Source of the DNA: Lentimicrobium sp. | Lineage (GTDB): Bacteria > Bacteroidota > Bacteroidia > Bacteroidales > Lentimicrobiaceae | Reading direction: 5' to 3' | NCBI GenBank assembly: GCA_024709105.1 | Contig: JANJXJ010000216.1 | Span: forward strand, 1-35,524 | Length of the DNA stretch: 35,524 bases | Part shown: positions 24,875 through 32,522 of the stretch, one piece after another | Layout: each line of letters opens with the position of its first letter | Numbering within the stretch: position 1 is the first letter of the stretch | The notes under the pieces: model-generated | What the model was told of the DNA's origin: nothing | The model's database searches: none | The model's input: the letters and a program-made list of their open reading frames with translations, nothing else | Made by a program: the position numbers and the translations under genes

Positions 24875-25735
24875 ATGAAAACAAAACAAACTCTTCGGTT
24901 GATTTTTGCAGTGATAGTAATAGCCTCTGCTGTTGCTTCTGCCTGTGGCATATTTATGGAAGCAGGAAACGGGCCTTACCAGTACACTTCAATCAGAGGA
25001 CAGGAAATAACAATCAGCGGCAAGGGCTTGTACCAGCATATGTCGGCAGACGTTGCAATACAGGGAATTGCGCAGGATTATCTTACACTTTTTCTGGCAA
25101 TACCACTGCTGATCATTTTTGGTTTTTTGAATAACAATTCACTCAAATTAAAGGTTTTTCTTGCCGGTTTAACTGCCTATTTTCTGGTAACCTATTTCTT
25201 TTATCTCTGCATGGGTATGTACAATGAATGTTTTCTGCTGTATGTGATTATTGCCGGTACATCGTTTTTCGGGTTTATCATGCAAATACAGGAACTTCAG
25301 AAAACAAATACCAACACATGGTTTGGCAATAAACGACCAGCATTTGCCGGTTGGTTTCTTATAGCCAATGCTATTCTGATCGGCGCCATGTGGTTAAGCG
25401 TGGTCTTACCACCGATGATGGACGGCAGCCTTTATCCGGTTTCGCTGGAACATTATACCACACTCATCGTTCAGGGACTCGATCTGGCCATTTTGCTGCC
25501 AGCCTCAATGGTTTCAGGTGTATTGTTTTTACAAAGGAAATCTTCAGGATACCTTTTTACACCAGTATATCTGGTTTTCTTAAGCTTTATGATGCTTGCC
25601 CTGACCGCCAAAATAACAGGCATGGGACTACAGGGTGTTAACATTGTGCCTGCTGTGTATATTATACCGGTAACCACTCTGCTTGCTTTGGCAGGTGGTT
25701 GGATGTGTCTCAGGCGGATAAAGGGCGGAAAATAA
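24875..25735 (+). CDS. Integral membrane protein of unknown function
   Basis: I do not recognise a family. The 286-residue protein has about eight hydrophobic segments: residues ~7-28, 68-85, 92-112, 118-137, 155-177, 196-217, 227-247 and 255-277. The first is followed by a ~40-residue polar stretch (GNGPYQYTSIRGQEI), probably periplasmic. Charged residues are few inside the helices, and no transporter or enzyme motif is evident. It starts 51 bases after the flavodoxin gene, so the two are probably co-transcribed. A redox-linked membrane role is conceivable, but that rests only on adjacency. The palindrome-rich region begins about 85 bases after its stop codon. Confidence 0.75.
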   Translation: MKTKQTLRLIFAVIVIASAVASACGIFMEAGNGPYQYTSIRGQEITISGKGLYQHMSADVAIQGIAQDYLTLFLAIPLLIIFGFLNNNSLKLKVFLAGLTAYFLVTYFFYLCMGMYNECFLLYVIIAGTSFFGFIMQIQELQKTNTNTWFGNKRPAFAGWFLIANAILIGAMWLSVVLPPMMDGSLYPVSLEHYTTLIVQGLDLAILLPASMVSGVLFLQRKSSGYLFTPVYLVFLSFMMLALTAKITGMGLQGVNIVPAVYIIPVTTLLALAGGWMCLRRIKGGK

Positions 25736-25820
25736 AATGTCCAACGATTTTATTGATTTTATTTAACCATTGATTGATAACAACAGCCTTTTTAAAACAG
25801 GCTAATTAGGGTTTGCTGAA

Positions 25821-26018
25821 AAACTCCGTTAGGAGTTTCCCTATAATAACCCCCGGTGCGGCTTGCCCAACCGGGGGTTAATGAATCCACAAACAAAACA
25901 ACCCTGTAAGGGTTGCCCTTAATCATGGGGGAACCCACTCCGGGGTTCTGTTTTTCAGGTCGTATTGCACAACCCCCAATTGCATTGGGGGTTATTAATG
26001 GGCAATCCCTACGGGATT
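25821..26018. repeat. Array of six unlike palindromes in a 507-base gene-free region
   Basis: Six hairpins follow one another: AAACTCC/GGAGTTT (25821-25838), AACCCCCGGT/ACCGGGGGTT (25848-25879), AACCC/GGGTT (25900-25914), GAACCC/GGGTTC (25931-25948), AACCCCCAAT/ATTGGGGGTT with a 3-base loop (25971-25993) and AATCCC/GGGATT (26004-26018). Stems differ, but most share a CCC...GGG core. TTGCCC recurs at 25863 and 25913 and inverted (GGGCAA) at 26000, so the whole array is also loosely mirror-symmetric. Such C-rich/G-rich extragenic palindromes occur in Bacteroidota genomes as dispersed repeats. The array could be a non-autonomous mobile repeat, a structured RNA, or a transcription barrier between the converging genes. 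It is not a CRISPR array, as units and spacing are irregular. I saw no reliable gene in 25736-26242. Confidence 0.7.
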
Positions 26019-26040
26019 TTACATTTCAGTTCATTGTATT

Positions 26041-26080
26041 GTGCATGAAAAAATGAGACTATCTCATTAATACTATGCAC
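26041..26080. repeat. Nested inverted repeat
   Basis: An outer pair GTGCAT (26041-26046) / ATGCAC (26075-26080) encloses a perfect 7-base stem AATGAGA / TCTCATT (26052-26068) with loop CTA. It directly follows the palindrome array and may be part of the same element. Confidence 0.45.
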
Positions 26081-26160
26081 TTTTGTTCTTATTTGACTCT
26101 GCAAGTTACTGCCAATATGACTTTTGATTATTTTAAACAGACCCTAATTAGAAAAGGGGA

Positions 26161-26198
26161 AAGCAAAAGGCAAGCCCTTTCAAACCTGCCTTTTGCTT
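26161..26198. terminator. Hairpin terminator between converging genes
   Basis: A perfect 12-base stem AAGCAAAAGGCA (26161-26172) / TGCCTTTTGCTT (26187-26198), followed on the plus strand by TT and an A-run. It sits 45 bases past the stop of the minus-strand lipoprotein gene. It could end that transcript and also readthrough from the plus-strand membrane protein gene. Confidence 0.6.
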
Positions 26199-26242
26199 TT
26201 AAAAAATACGAAATCCCTAATCCCTTCCGGGATTACAGAAAC

Positions 26243-27103
26243 TTAGTCAATAATAATCACCAAATACTTTGATGCCGACCAGAACTCTTTGGCATTTTTA
26301 ATTACAATGCTATCCACCGCTTTTTCGCCGTAAATTTTATACGATTGTGAAGGGTGAGTGGTAATAATATCGGCCTTTTTACGAAGCACGGGAATTGATT
26401 TGAGTTTGGTAATGTCAACCCTGGTAAAATAATCTTTACTGAAATCTTCTCTTACCTTGTTGTTTCTGCCAAGTCCGGCAAAACCGCCTTCGCGGGTGAT
26501 GATGTTCTGATCCAGCAGCTCGCGTTTGGTGCCAATTACATAATAGGCTGTGTTGAGTTGCTCGGTTTGCTCGCTGATGGTTTGCGATTTGGATTCATTT
26601 TCGGCGGTAAGATTATCAACATTGGTGCTCAGAATCTCAATCTGAATGTTCATGCTCTCGAGCTGATCGCGCAACTGGGCAATTTCAACATCCTTTTGCT
26701 CAATCTGACGGTTCATTCTGTCAATCATTTCCTCAAGTGCAGTGACTTTTGAATTTGATTTTCTGAGTTTCGAGCGCAGGTCGGCAATGGTTTTCTTGTT
26801 TTCCTGCAGTTTATCCATAATCAGATTGATGTCGCGGTTGATCTGCTCTTTGGCATCGGGCTGAACCTCTCCTTCAACCGTACTGGCAGCCTTGGTTATG
26901 ATCATTTCGGCAAGTTTTATGGAATCGAGATTCGCCTGAATGGCGTTGAACGACTCAAGATAACCCAGCAAGGCAGTATCCTTGGTAAAGCCAATGGTCA
27001 GCAGGCTGTCGTAGCGGGTACGAAGGGCTTCATACTCCTTTTTTTTGTTGTCGCAGCCAAACAACAAAGGGATAAGCAATGAAATGAGAATCAGCTTTTT
27101 CAT
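26243..27103 (-). CDS. Coiled-coil lipoprotein, Cbp1 (collagen-binding adhesin)-like
   Basis: This is a 286-residue predicted lipoprotein. The signal peptide ends LLFGC (Cys17). Residues ~85-190 form a long coiled coil rich in heptads (ADLRSKLRKSNSKVTALEEM, DVEIAQLRDQLESMNIQIEI). The C-terminal ~90 residues contain conserved-looking blocks: AYYVIGTKRELLDQNII, FSKDYFTRVDIT, ADIITTHPSQSYKIYG and FWSASKYLVIIID. This layout and ending resemble proteins annotated in Bacteroidales as Cbp1-family collagen-binding glycoprotein adhesins. I recall the family from memory and cannot confirm binding. A structural role at the cell envelope is equally compatible. It is transcribed alone, with a good -7 box 29 bases upstream. 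Confidence 0.75.
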   Translation of the reverse strand: MKKLILISLLIPLLFGCDNKKKEYEALRTRYDSLLTIGFTKDTALLGYLESFNAIQANLDSIKLAEMIITKAASTVEGEVQPDAKEQINRDINLIMDKLQENKKTIADLRSKLRKSNSKVTALEEMIDRMNRQIEQKDVEIAQLRDQLESMNIQIEILSTNVDNLTAENESKSQTISEQTEQLNTAYYVIGTKRELLDQNIITREGGFAGLGRNNKVREDFSKDYFTRVDITKLKSIPVLRKKADIITTHPSQSYKIYGEKAVDSIVIKNAKEFWSASKYLVIIID

Positions 27104-27131
27104 GTGTCTCAGGCTTTTAAATTTTAAGGTG

Positions 27132-27139
27132 CAAAGGTA
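27132..27139 (-). promoter_or_regulatory. -7 box of the Cbp1-like lipoprotein promoter
   Basis: On the minus strand TACCTTTG matches TAnnTTTG exactly, 28 bases before the ATG at 27103. It lies in the short gap after the GH31 stop codon, so the lipoprotein need not depend on readthrough. Confidence 0.5.
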
Positions 27140-27171
27140 TTACAAAAACTTGTCGGAAAATCCGGTAAGTT

Positions 27172-29598
27172 TCACTCATTTTTTTTTGTAATTTCAATTT
27201 CTACAGGCTGCAGACTGCAGGATGTTTCTATGTGAAGGATTTTACCAGCTCCCGACCAGTGCCACTTCGAAGCACGAAGTTCTTCTCCATTGATTCTGAT
27301 GCTTTCGGGCATATATCTAAGGTTGTAAACGGCCAGATTTATCTTTTTGCCCGATTTGCTGAATTCCTTGTCCTCATAGGATTTCTTCAGGCTGATTTTA
27401 AGCGTGTTGATTTTATTCTCTGAGGAAAACTCCATCATTTCATACTTGCCTTTTGCCTGAGCATCAGGAGTTATTCCATCATCGTTGTAAAGTGAGTACC
27501 TGCTTTCGCCAACCAATGGATCGGCATAGTAGTGCAGGTCAAACTCTTCAAGCGAATAGTAGCTGCTTGCAACTGCTTCCCGTTTCATTGGCAGAAAACT
27601 TCCGCCTTTAACAAATACCGGTATGTTATCCGGATTTAGAGGCACCTTTATCTCTCTGCCACCGGCATAAACTTCGCGGGTGTAAAAATCTATCCAGCTG
27701 CTGCCATTGGGGAGGTAAACACTCTGGTAAGTTTTGCCCGCGCTTTTTACCGGAGAAACCAGCAGAGCATTTCCCCACATATAGGCAGAATCGTAGGTTA
27801 GCAGCGCCTGATTCCCGGGTTCTTCAAAAAACAGAGGAATCATAAGCGGTTTTCCGGTAGAACTGTTTTCGAAAGCCATATTATAAATGTATGGCATCAG
27901 TTTATAGCGAAGTTCTATTGCTTTTTTGGCTCTGATTCTTGGAGCATGGTTTTGAAAAACCGGTTCTGCAGGTATATGCTCCTGTGCATGTGGCCGGTAA
28001 ACCGGCTGAAATACACCATATTGAAGCCAGCGGGTGTAAAGCTCATCATCAATGGTTTCGCCACCTGCAAACCCACCCAGATCGGAATGCATGTATGCCA
28101 GTCCCTGCATTCCCATTTGCAGCGAAATCTCGGGTTGCGGAATAAGTCCGCCCCAGGTGCGGTTGACATCACCCGACCAGGGAATCATACCATAGCGCTG
28201 TGAGCCGGCGTAACCAGCCCGCATCAGAATAAATGGCCTTTCCTCAGGAAAATCGCGGCGGTAACCTTCATAAATCATTTTACCCCATTCATGCCCGTAA
28301 ACATTGTGTACTTCATCTGCCGAACCATTTATATGCTGCAAACCTGCCGGATGCACCTCCGGCTCCCCGAGATCGCCCCACCAGCCGCCAACTCCCTGCA
28401 GGGTGAGGTCTTTGTAAATATTCCAAAACCAGGTGCGGGCCTCTGGTTTAAAAATGTCAACCAATCCGGTATTGCCGAAATAAAAATCATAAGTGTAGGG
28501 ATTTCCTTCTAAATCGGTTCCCAATACCTGATTATCAACAGCTTCCTGCCAGCGTTTGGAAGTGGTAAGTATAAAGGGCTCAGTTACCAGAATGGTTCTT
28601 ACTCCTTTGTTCATGAATTTTTTCATCATCCTTTCAGGATTCGGGAAACTGTCGCGGTACCAGTCAAGATTTCCCATTGAACCGGTAATTTCTTTACCAA
28701 ACCAGTAAATATCAATTATTACGGCATCCAGCGGAATGCCTTCTTTAAAGAATTTATCAACGGTAGCTTCGGTTTCAGCCTGAGAATGATAACCGAACCG
28801 GCTGCTGAAATTCCCCAGCGCCCAGCGTGGTGGCAGAGGCTGCCGCCCGGTTAGCCAGGTGTATTGTTTGATCAGGTCGTACCAGTCATTTCCTGCTATT
28901 ACGTAGTAATTCGGAGTGCCGAATTCAGTTTCGTATGTTACCTGATTGTTGCCCCGGCTATCCAGGTCGAGCCAACCCAGCCCGGCATTATCAAACAACA
29001 CTGCATATTGTTTCGACGAAAGAAATAAAGGAAGTGTGTAATTCATCAGCTCTGAACGGGTTTCATAACCATAATGCGCCCGGTTATACATCATCAGCCT
29101 GTTTCCGCGGCGGTTCATACCCAGTACCCTGGCACCACCTCCGTAAAGCACCTCTTCTTTATCTATCGAAAAATTAAGCAGTTGCAAAGTGTCGGTGGCT
29201 ACATAACCCCGATTTTCAGATAGCAGAAATTTGTCTCCATTGTAATAAGAAAGCGAAAACGGGGACTTTGTTATCCGGATATTGATTCCCGATGTTTTAA
29301 TGCTGATATTATTTCCCTCCTCTGTAATATTGAATTCAACTTTGCTGGGCTTCAGGTCGGTTGCAAAGGAAAAGTTTTTCAGCGTTTTTCCATCCGGATA
29401 AAATGTGGTGTGAAATATATTGCTGCTTAAAGGAGATATGAGATACCGGCCATCACTTACAACAACTTCAATCTTATCTTCTTTGAGCGAAATGCTCCGG
29501 TATGAACGGATACCTGTTGATGCAAATAACTGCAGGGATACAAAAAACAGCAACAAAAATGCTGAAACTAAACGGGAAGAACTCTTTATTGAACTCAT
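27172..29598 (-). CDS. GH31 alpha-glucosidase/4-alpha-glucosyltransferase, Agd31B-like, exported
   Basis: This is an 808-residue glycoside hydrolase family 31 enzyme with a signal peptide (~1-27). The order is N-terminal beta-sandwich (~35-230), TIM barrel (~250-580), then C-terminal beta domains and a DUF5110-like end. The nucleophile is Asp409 in GGWWGDLGEPEVHP and the acid/base is Asp477 in PWSGDVNRTW, 68 residues apart. The same spacing and the unusual WGDLGEPE motif are what I recall for Cellvibrio Agd31B (Asp412/Asp480), an oligosaccharide 4-alpha-glucosyltransferase. Transglucosylation of malto-oligosaccharides in the periplasm or at the surface is therefore more likely than simple hydrolysis. 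I start at ATG 29598, giving a clean signal peptide; in-frame GTG 29619 is an alternative. The sugar kinase gene is 74 bases upstream on the same strand, so they are probably co-transcribed. Confidence 0.9.
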   Translation of the reverse strand: MSSIKSSSRLVSAFLLLFFVSLQLFASTGIRSYRSISLKEDKIEVVVSDGRYLISPLSSNIFHTTFYPDGKTLKNFSFATDLKPSKVEFNITEEGNNISIKTSGINIRITKSPFSLSYYNGDKFLLSENRGYVATDTLQLLNFSIDKEEVLYGGGARVLGMNRRGNRLMMYNRAHYGYETRSELMNYTLPLFLSSKQYAVLFDNAGLGWLDLDSRGNNQVTYETEFGTPNYYVIAGNDWYDLIKQYTWLTGRQPLPPRWALGNFSSRFGYHSQAETEATVDKFFKEGIPLDAVIIDIYWFGKEITGSMGNLDWYRDSFPNPERMMKKFMNKGVRTILVTEPFILTTSKRWQEAVDNQVLGTDLEGNPYTYDFYFGNTGLVDIFKPEARTWFWNIYKDLTLQGVGGWWGDLGEPEVHPAGLQHINGSADEVHNVYGHEWGKMIYEGYRRDFPEERPFILMRAGYAGSQRYGMIPWSGDVNRTWGGLIPQPEISLQMGMQGLAYMHSDLGGFAGGETIDDELYTRWLQYGVFQPVYRPHAQEHIPAEPVFQNHAPRIRAKKAIELRYKLMPYIYNMAFENSSTGKPLMIPLFFEEPGNQALLTYDSAYMWGNALLVSPVKSAGKTYQSVYLPNGSSWIDFYTREVYAGGREIKVPLNPDNIPVFVKGGSFLPMKREAVASSYYSLEEFDLHYYADPLVGESRYSLYNDDGITPDAQAKGKYEMMEFSSENKINTLKISLKKSYEDKEFSKSGKKINLAVYNLRYMPESIRINGEELRASKWHWSGAGKILHIETSCSLQPVEIEITKKNE

Positions 29599-29672
29599 TT
29601 TCAATTGGTTTATCAACACAGGATTTTCGATATAAATTTAGTCAATTTTTACTGATGGAAGCAGTATTCGTT

Positions 29673-30566
29673 TCAGTAATAAAACAAGGTACGCTGTTTT
29701 TCGAGTTCTGTGGCACTCAGTTCGCTGTTGAAAAGTCTTGCGCTCTGCACACACATACCACCGGCAATACTTCCGGCCTGCATGCATTCTTTCAGGGAAA
29801 AGCCGGCTGCATGACTGTACAGAAATCCACTGAAATAAGCATCACCGGCGCCATTGGTGTCTGTTGGTTTTTCCACTTTCATGGCCGGTATGTTTATTAA
29901 TCCTGAAGTTTTGTCCGATCCCGATGAACCCTTGCAGCCATGGGTAACCACAACAAGTTTTTTCTCCCTTTCCATCATCTTATGCATAAAAGGCTCGTAA
30001 TCCGGAAGATTGTCAGAGCTCATCAGCACATAATCACTCCATTCAATAAATTCATTATGCCAGGGGTTTACATCATCATAATCGTGCAGGTCAGTCCAGA
30101 TTTCCTTGCCACAGGCTTTTACTAATGGAAGCAGTTTTTTGGTATATCCGGCCAGATTAACAACAACAATGTCGGCATCCTGTATCATTGGGATAAACTT
30201 ATTGTAATCCAAATCGGGATTTTCATCTACATTGTTTGTAAAAACCGAAATTCTTTGTCCGGCTTCATTCATAATGTTGGTGTGCCTTTCGGTTCCGTTC
30301 GGGTCAATATCGTAAATAAACCTCAGGTTGGGATGCTGCAATTCTTCAATAGCCTGCCTCCCCCATATATCATCGCCAATTAGAGCATGGAGCGTAACCT
30401 CGAAACCCAATCTGCATAGGTTCAGCGCTTTACCGCTTCCGGTTGAGCCCAGCGTCTCATTGAAACGGCATTCGTGAATGGTTTGCGGCCGGGGCTGAGG
30501 AAATTCAGGGAGATAGATTATACTGTCAATTGAAACACCTCCGGCAATAAAAATTTTCTTCTTCAT
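29673..30566 (-). CDS. PfkB (ribokinase)-family carbohydrate kinase
   Basis: This 297-residue cytoplasmic kinase phosphorylates a sugar or nucleoside with ATP. The N-terminal sugar-binding region is GGVSIDSIIYLP with NETLGSTGSGKALNLCRLG. The C-terminal signature is DTNGAGDAYFSGFL (236-249), whose Asp242 is the catalytic base and GAG the anion hole. The usual GG of the N-terminal signature is altered to GSTGSGKA, a variant seen in some subfamilies. It is upstream of the GH31 gene on the same strand, which suggests phosphorylation of glucose or a related product released from alpha-glucans. Substrate specificity within PfkB cannot be assigned by eye; adenosine, ribose, fructose and glucose kinases share these motifs. 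Confidence 0.87.
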   Translation of the reverse strand: MKKKIFIAGGVSIDSIIYLPEFPQPRPQTIHECRFNETLGSTGSGKALNLCRLGFEVTLHALIGDDIWGRQAIEELQHPNLRFIYDIDPNGTERHTNIMNEAGQRISVFTNNVDENPDLDYNKFIPMIQDADIVVVNLAGYTKKLLPLVKACGKEIWTDLHDYDDVNPWHNEFIEWSDYVLMSSDNLPDYEPFMHKMMEREKKLVVVTHGCKGSSGSDKTSGLINIPAMKVEKPTDTNGAGDAYFSGFLYSHAAGFSLKECMQAGSIAGGMCVQSARLFNSELSATELEKQRTLFYY

Positions 30567-30585
30567 AAATACATGACTTTATATA

Positions 30586-30593
30586 CAAAAGTA
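30586..30593 (-). promoter_or_regulatory. -7 box of the sugar kinase/GH31 promoter
   Basis: On the minus strand TACTTTTG matches TAnnTTTG exactly, 19 bases before the kinase ATG at 30566. It lies in a 71-base divergent gap that also holds the rlmI box. Confidence 0.4.
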
Positions 30594-30613
30594 CTGAATA
30601 AGACTATAAGACT

Positions 30614-30621
30614 TACCTTTG
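30614..30621 (+). promoter_or_regulatory. -7 box of the rlmI promoter
   Basis: TACCTTTG matches TAnnTTTG exactly, 16 bases before the ATG at 30638. It is back to back with the kinase promoter box. Confidence 0.45.
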
Positions 30622-30637
30622 TCAAAAAGTTATACGC

Positions 30638-31825
30638 ATGGAGGTTAAATCAAACATTTTTCTTGCCAAAGGCCGCGATGAAGCAGTAAAGCGCCGCCAT
30701 CCCTGGGTTTTTTCGGGCGCAATACACAAAGTGGAAGGCAAACCTGAAGACGGCGATTTGGTGCATGTGCTTGATATTAAAGGAAATTATCTTGGTACCG
30801 GACATGCCTGCACCGGCTCTATTGCAGTTAAAATGTTTCATTTTGGCCCCGGGAAACCTGAAGGTAATTTCTGGGAGAACAAATTAGCTTCCTGTCTTGC
30901 CTTGCGCGAACAAATTGGTTTTACATCCAACCCAAACAGCAATGCCTATCGTTTGGCATTCAGCGAAGGTGATGGTTTACCCGGATTGGTAATTGACTTT
31001 TACAACGGTATTGCTGTAATACAGGCTCACAGCACCGGAATGTATTTGCTCAGGCACGAGTTGGCCGAAGCGCTTGGGAAAATTTATGGTAATAAATTAG
31101 TGGCCGTTTACGATAAAAGCTCAGAAGCGCTTGGCAAATCGGGCATTGATTCGGAAGGAGACGGGTTTTTAAAAGGAACTTCGGGACCTGTTGAAATTCT
31201 TGAAAACGGGCATCGCTTTGTTATTGATTTTGAACAGGGCCAGAAAACAGGTTTTTTTCTTGATCAGCGCGATAACCGGGCACTTCTGGCCACCTATGCA
31301 AAAGACAAAAAGGTGCTGAACACCTTTTGTTATACCGGAGGTTTCTCTGTTTACGCTCTGGCTGCAGGTGCTGCCCATGTTACCTCACTCGATAGCTCCA
31401 GAAAAGCCATGGATAGCCTGGCAGCCAACCTTACACTGAATGGTTTTGGTGCCGGTGTTCACCAAAGTGTTGTGGATGATGCCAAAACATATCTTGCAAA
31501 CATGCCGGCCGGCTTCGATATTGTAGTGCTTGATCCTCCGGCCTTTGCAAAACGCCATGCCGACCGGCACAAAGCCCTTCAGGCTTACCGGTTCATTAAT
31601 GCAAGCGCCATCAAAAACCTGAAACCAGGAGGCTTACTGTTTACCTTTTCCTGTTCGCAGGCCATCACCAGGGAATTGTTTCTATCCATGGCAATGTCTG
31701 CAGCGATTGATGCTGGTAAAAATGTGAGGATGCTGCACCACATGGGGCATTCAGCCGATCATCCGGTGAGCATTTTTCACCCCGAAGGCGAATATCTTAA
31801 AGGCCTGGTATTGAGGGTGGAATAA
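30638..31825 (+). CDS. rlmI: Class I rRNA large-subunit methyltransferase, RlmI-like
   Basis: This 395-residue SAM-dependent methyltransferase matches RlmI, which methylates a cytosine (m5C1962 in E. coli numbering) of 23S rRNA. An N-terminal PUA domain spans ~2-75 (RHPWVFSGAIHKV, GDLVHVLDIKGNYLGTG). A linker domain contains RLAFSEGDGLPGLVIDFY. The Rossmann methyltransferase has motif I at NTFCYTGGFSVYALAAGA and motif IV VVLDPPAFAK, with LKPGGLLFTFSCSQAI after it. FEQGQKTGFFLDQRDNR just before motif I is typical of the family. Length is normal. It is transcribed alone and convergent with tag, with no clear terminator in the 97-base gap. Confidence 0.9.
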   Translation: MEVKSNIFLAKGRDEAVKRRHPWVFSGAIHKVEGKPEDGDLVHVLDIKGNYLGTGHACTGSIAVKMFHFGPGKPEGNFWENKLASCLALREQIGFTSNPNSNAYRLAFSEGDGLPGLVIDFYNGIAVIQAHSTGMYLLRHELAEALGKIYGNKLVAVYDKSSEALGKSGIDSEGDGFLKGTSGPVEILENGHRFVIDFEQGQKTGFFLDQRDNRALLATYAKDKKVLNTFCYTGGFSVYALAAGAAHVTSLDSSRKAMDSLAANLTLNGFGAGVHQSVVDDAKTYLANMPAGFDIVVLDPPAFAKRHADRHKALQAYRFINASAIKNLKPGGLLFTFSCSQAITRELFLSMAMSAAIDAGKNVRMLHHMGHSADHPVSIFHPEGEYLKGLVLRVE

Positions 31826-31922
31826 ACTTATGTGCTTTACTTAAAAGCAATATCAGCTAATGAATTGAATTCTTGAAGTTTTTTTGGTAAGACAGAACTG
31901 AATAAAAGATATAAATCACCTT

Positions 31923-32480
31923 TCAGGGCTTCATCTTTCTGAAACAACCTTCAAGGTGATCATCAACCATGCCAGCGGCCTGCATAAATGCATAACATAT
32001 GGTACTTCCGCAAAAAGTAAAGCCCCGCTTCCGCATATCCTGCGACATTGCATCTGACTCCGGACTGGTTGCCGGAATCTGCTTGTTTTCGGTGTAGTGA
32101 TTTATTATGGTTTTATATCCCGTAAACTGCCAGATGTATTTATCAAAACTGCCAAATTCTGACTTAACTTTAAGGAATGCCCGGGCATTTTTTATAGTTC
32201 CGTTTATTTTTGTGCGATTCCGGATGATGGATACATCCCCCAGCAAGCGGTTGACCTCATTTTCTCCATAAAGGGCGATTTTCTCAGGTTCAAAATTATC
32301 AAAAGCTTTTCTGAATCCCTCGCGGCGGTGCAGTATGGTTTTCCAGCTCAGTCCGGCCTGAAATGCATCAAGCACCAGAAATTCGAACAATTTACGGTCG
32401 TCATGAACAGGATTTCCCCATTCTTTGTCGTGGTATTCATTCATAAGCGGGTCGTTTCCCGGCCAGGCGCATGTCTGCAT
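31923..32480 (-). CDS. tag: DNA-3-methyladenine glycosylase I
   Basis: This 185-residue base-excision repair enzyme removes 3-methyladenine from DNA. The zinc-binding residues Cys4, His17, His175 and Cys179 fall at exactly the positions I recall for E. coli Tag. Other motifs: PLMNEYHDKEWG, FQAGLSWKTIL, KINGTIKNARAFL and RGFTFCGSTICYAFMQAAG. The residue equivalent to E. coli Glu38 in LEGQQAGLSW is Asp38 here (LDAFQAGLSW), a conservative change seen by memory in related bacteria. The gene follows mtnA by 42 bases on the same strand and may be co-transcribed with it. Confidence 0.93.
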   Translation of the reverse strand: MQTCAWPGNDPLMNEYHDKEWGNPVHDDRKLFEFLVLDAFQAGLSWKTILHRREGFRKAFDNFEPEKIALYGENEVNRLLGDVSIIRNRTKINGTIKNARAFLKVKSEFGSFDKYIWQFTGYKTIINHYTENKQIPATSPESDAMSQDMRKRGFTFCGSTICYAFMQAAGMVDDHLEGCFRKMKP

Positions 32481-32522
32481 ATTGTTTTGACTTACTGTAT
32501 TTTACTTCTTTGGTCAGAATTC

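Noticed and set aside
25821-26018. CRISPR array
   Set aside because: Palindromes differ from each other in sequence and spacing, there are no constant repeats and no cas genes.
26075-26272. 65-codon plus-strand frame in the palindrome region
   Set aside because: It crosses the terminator hairpin and the end of the lipoprotein gene and has no protein-like pattern.
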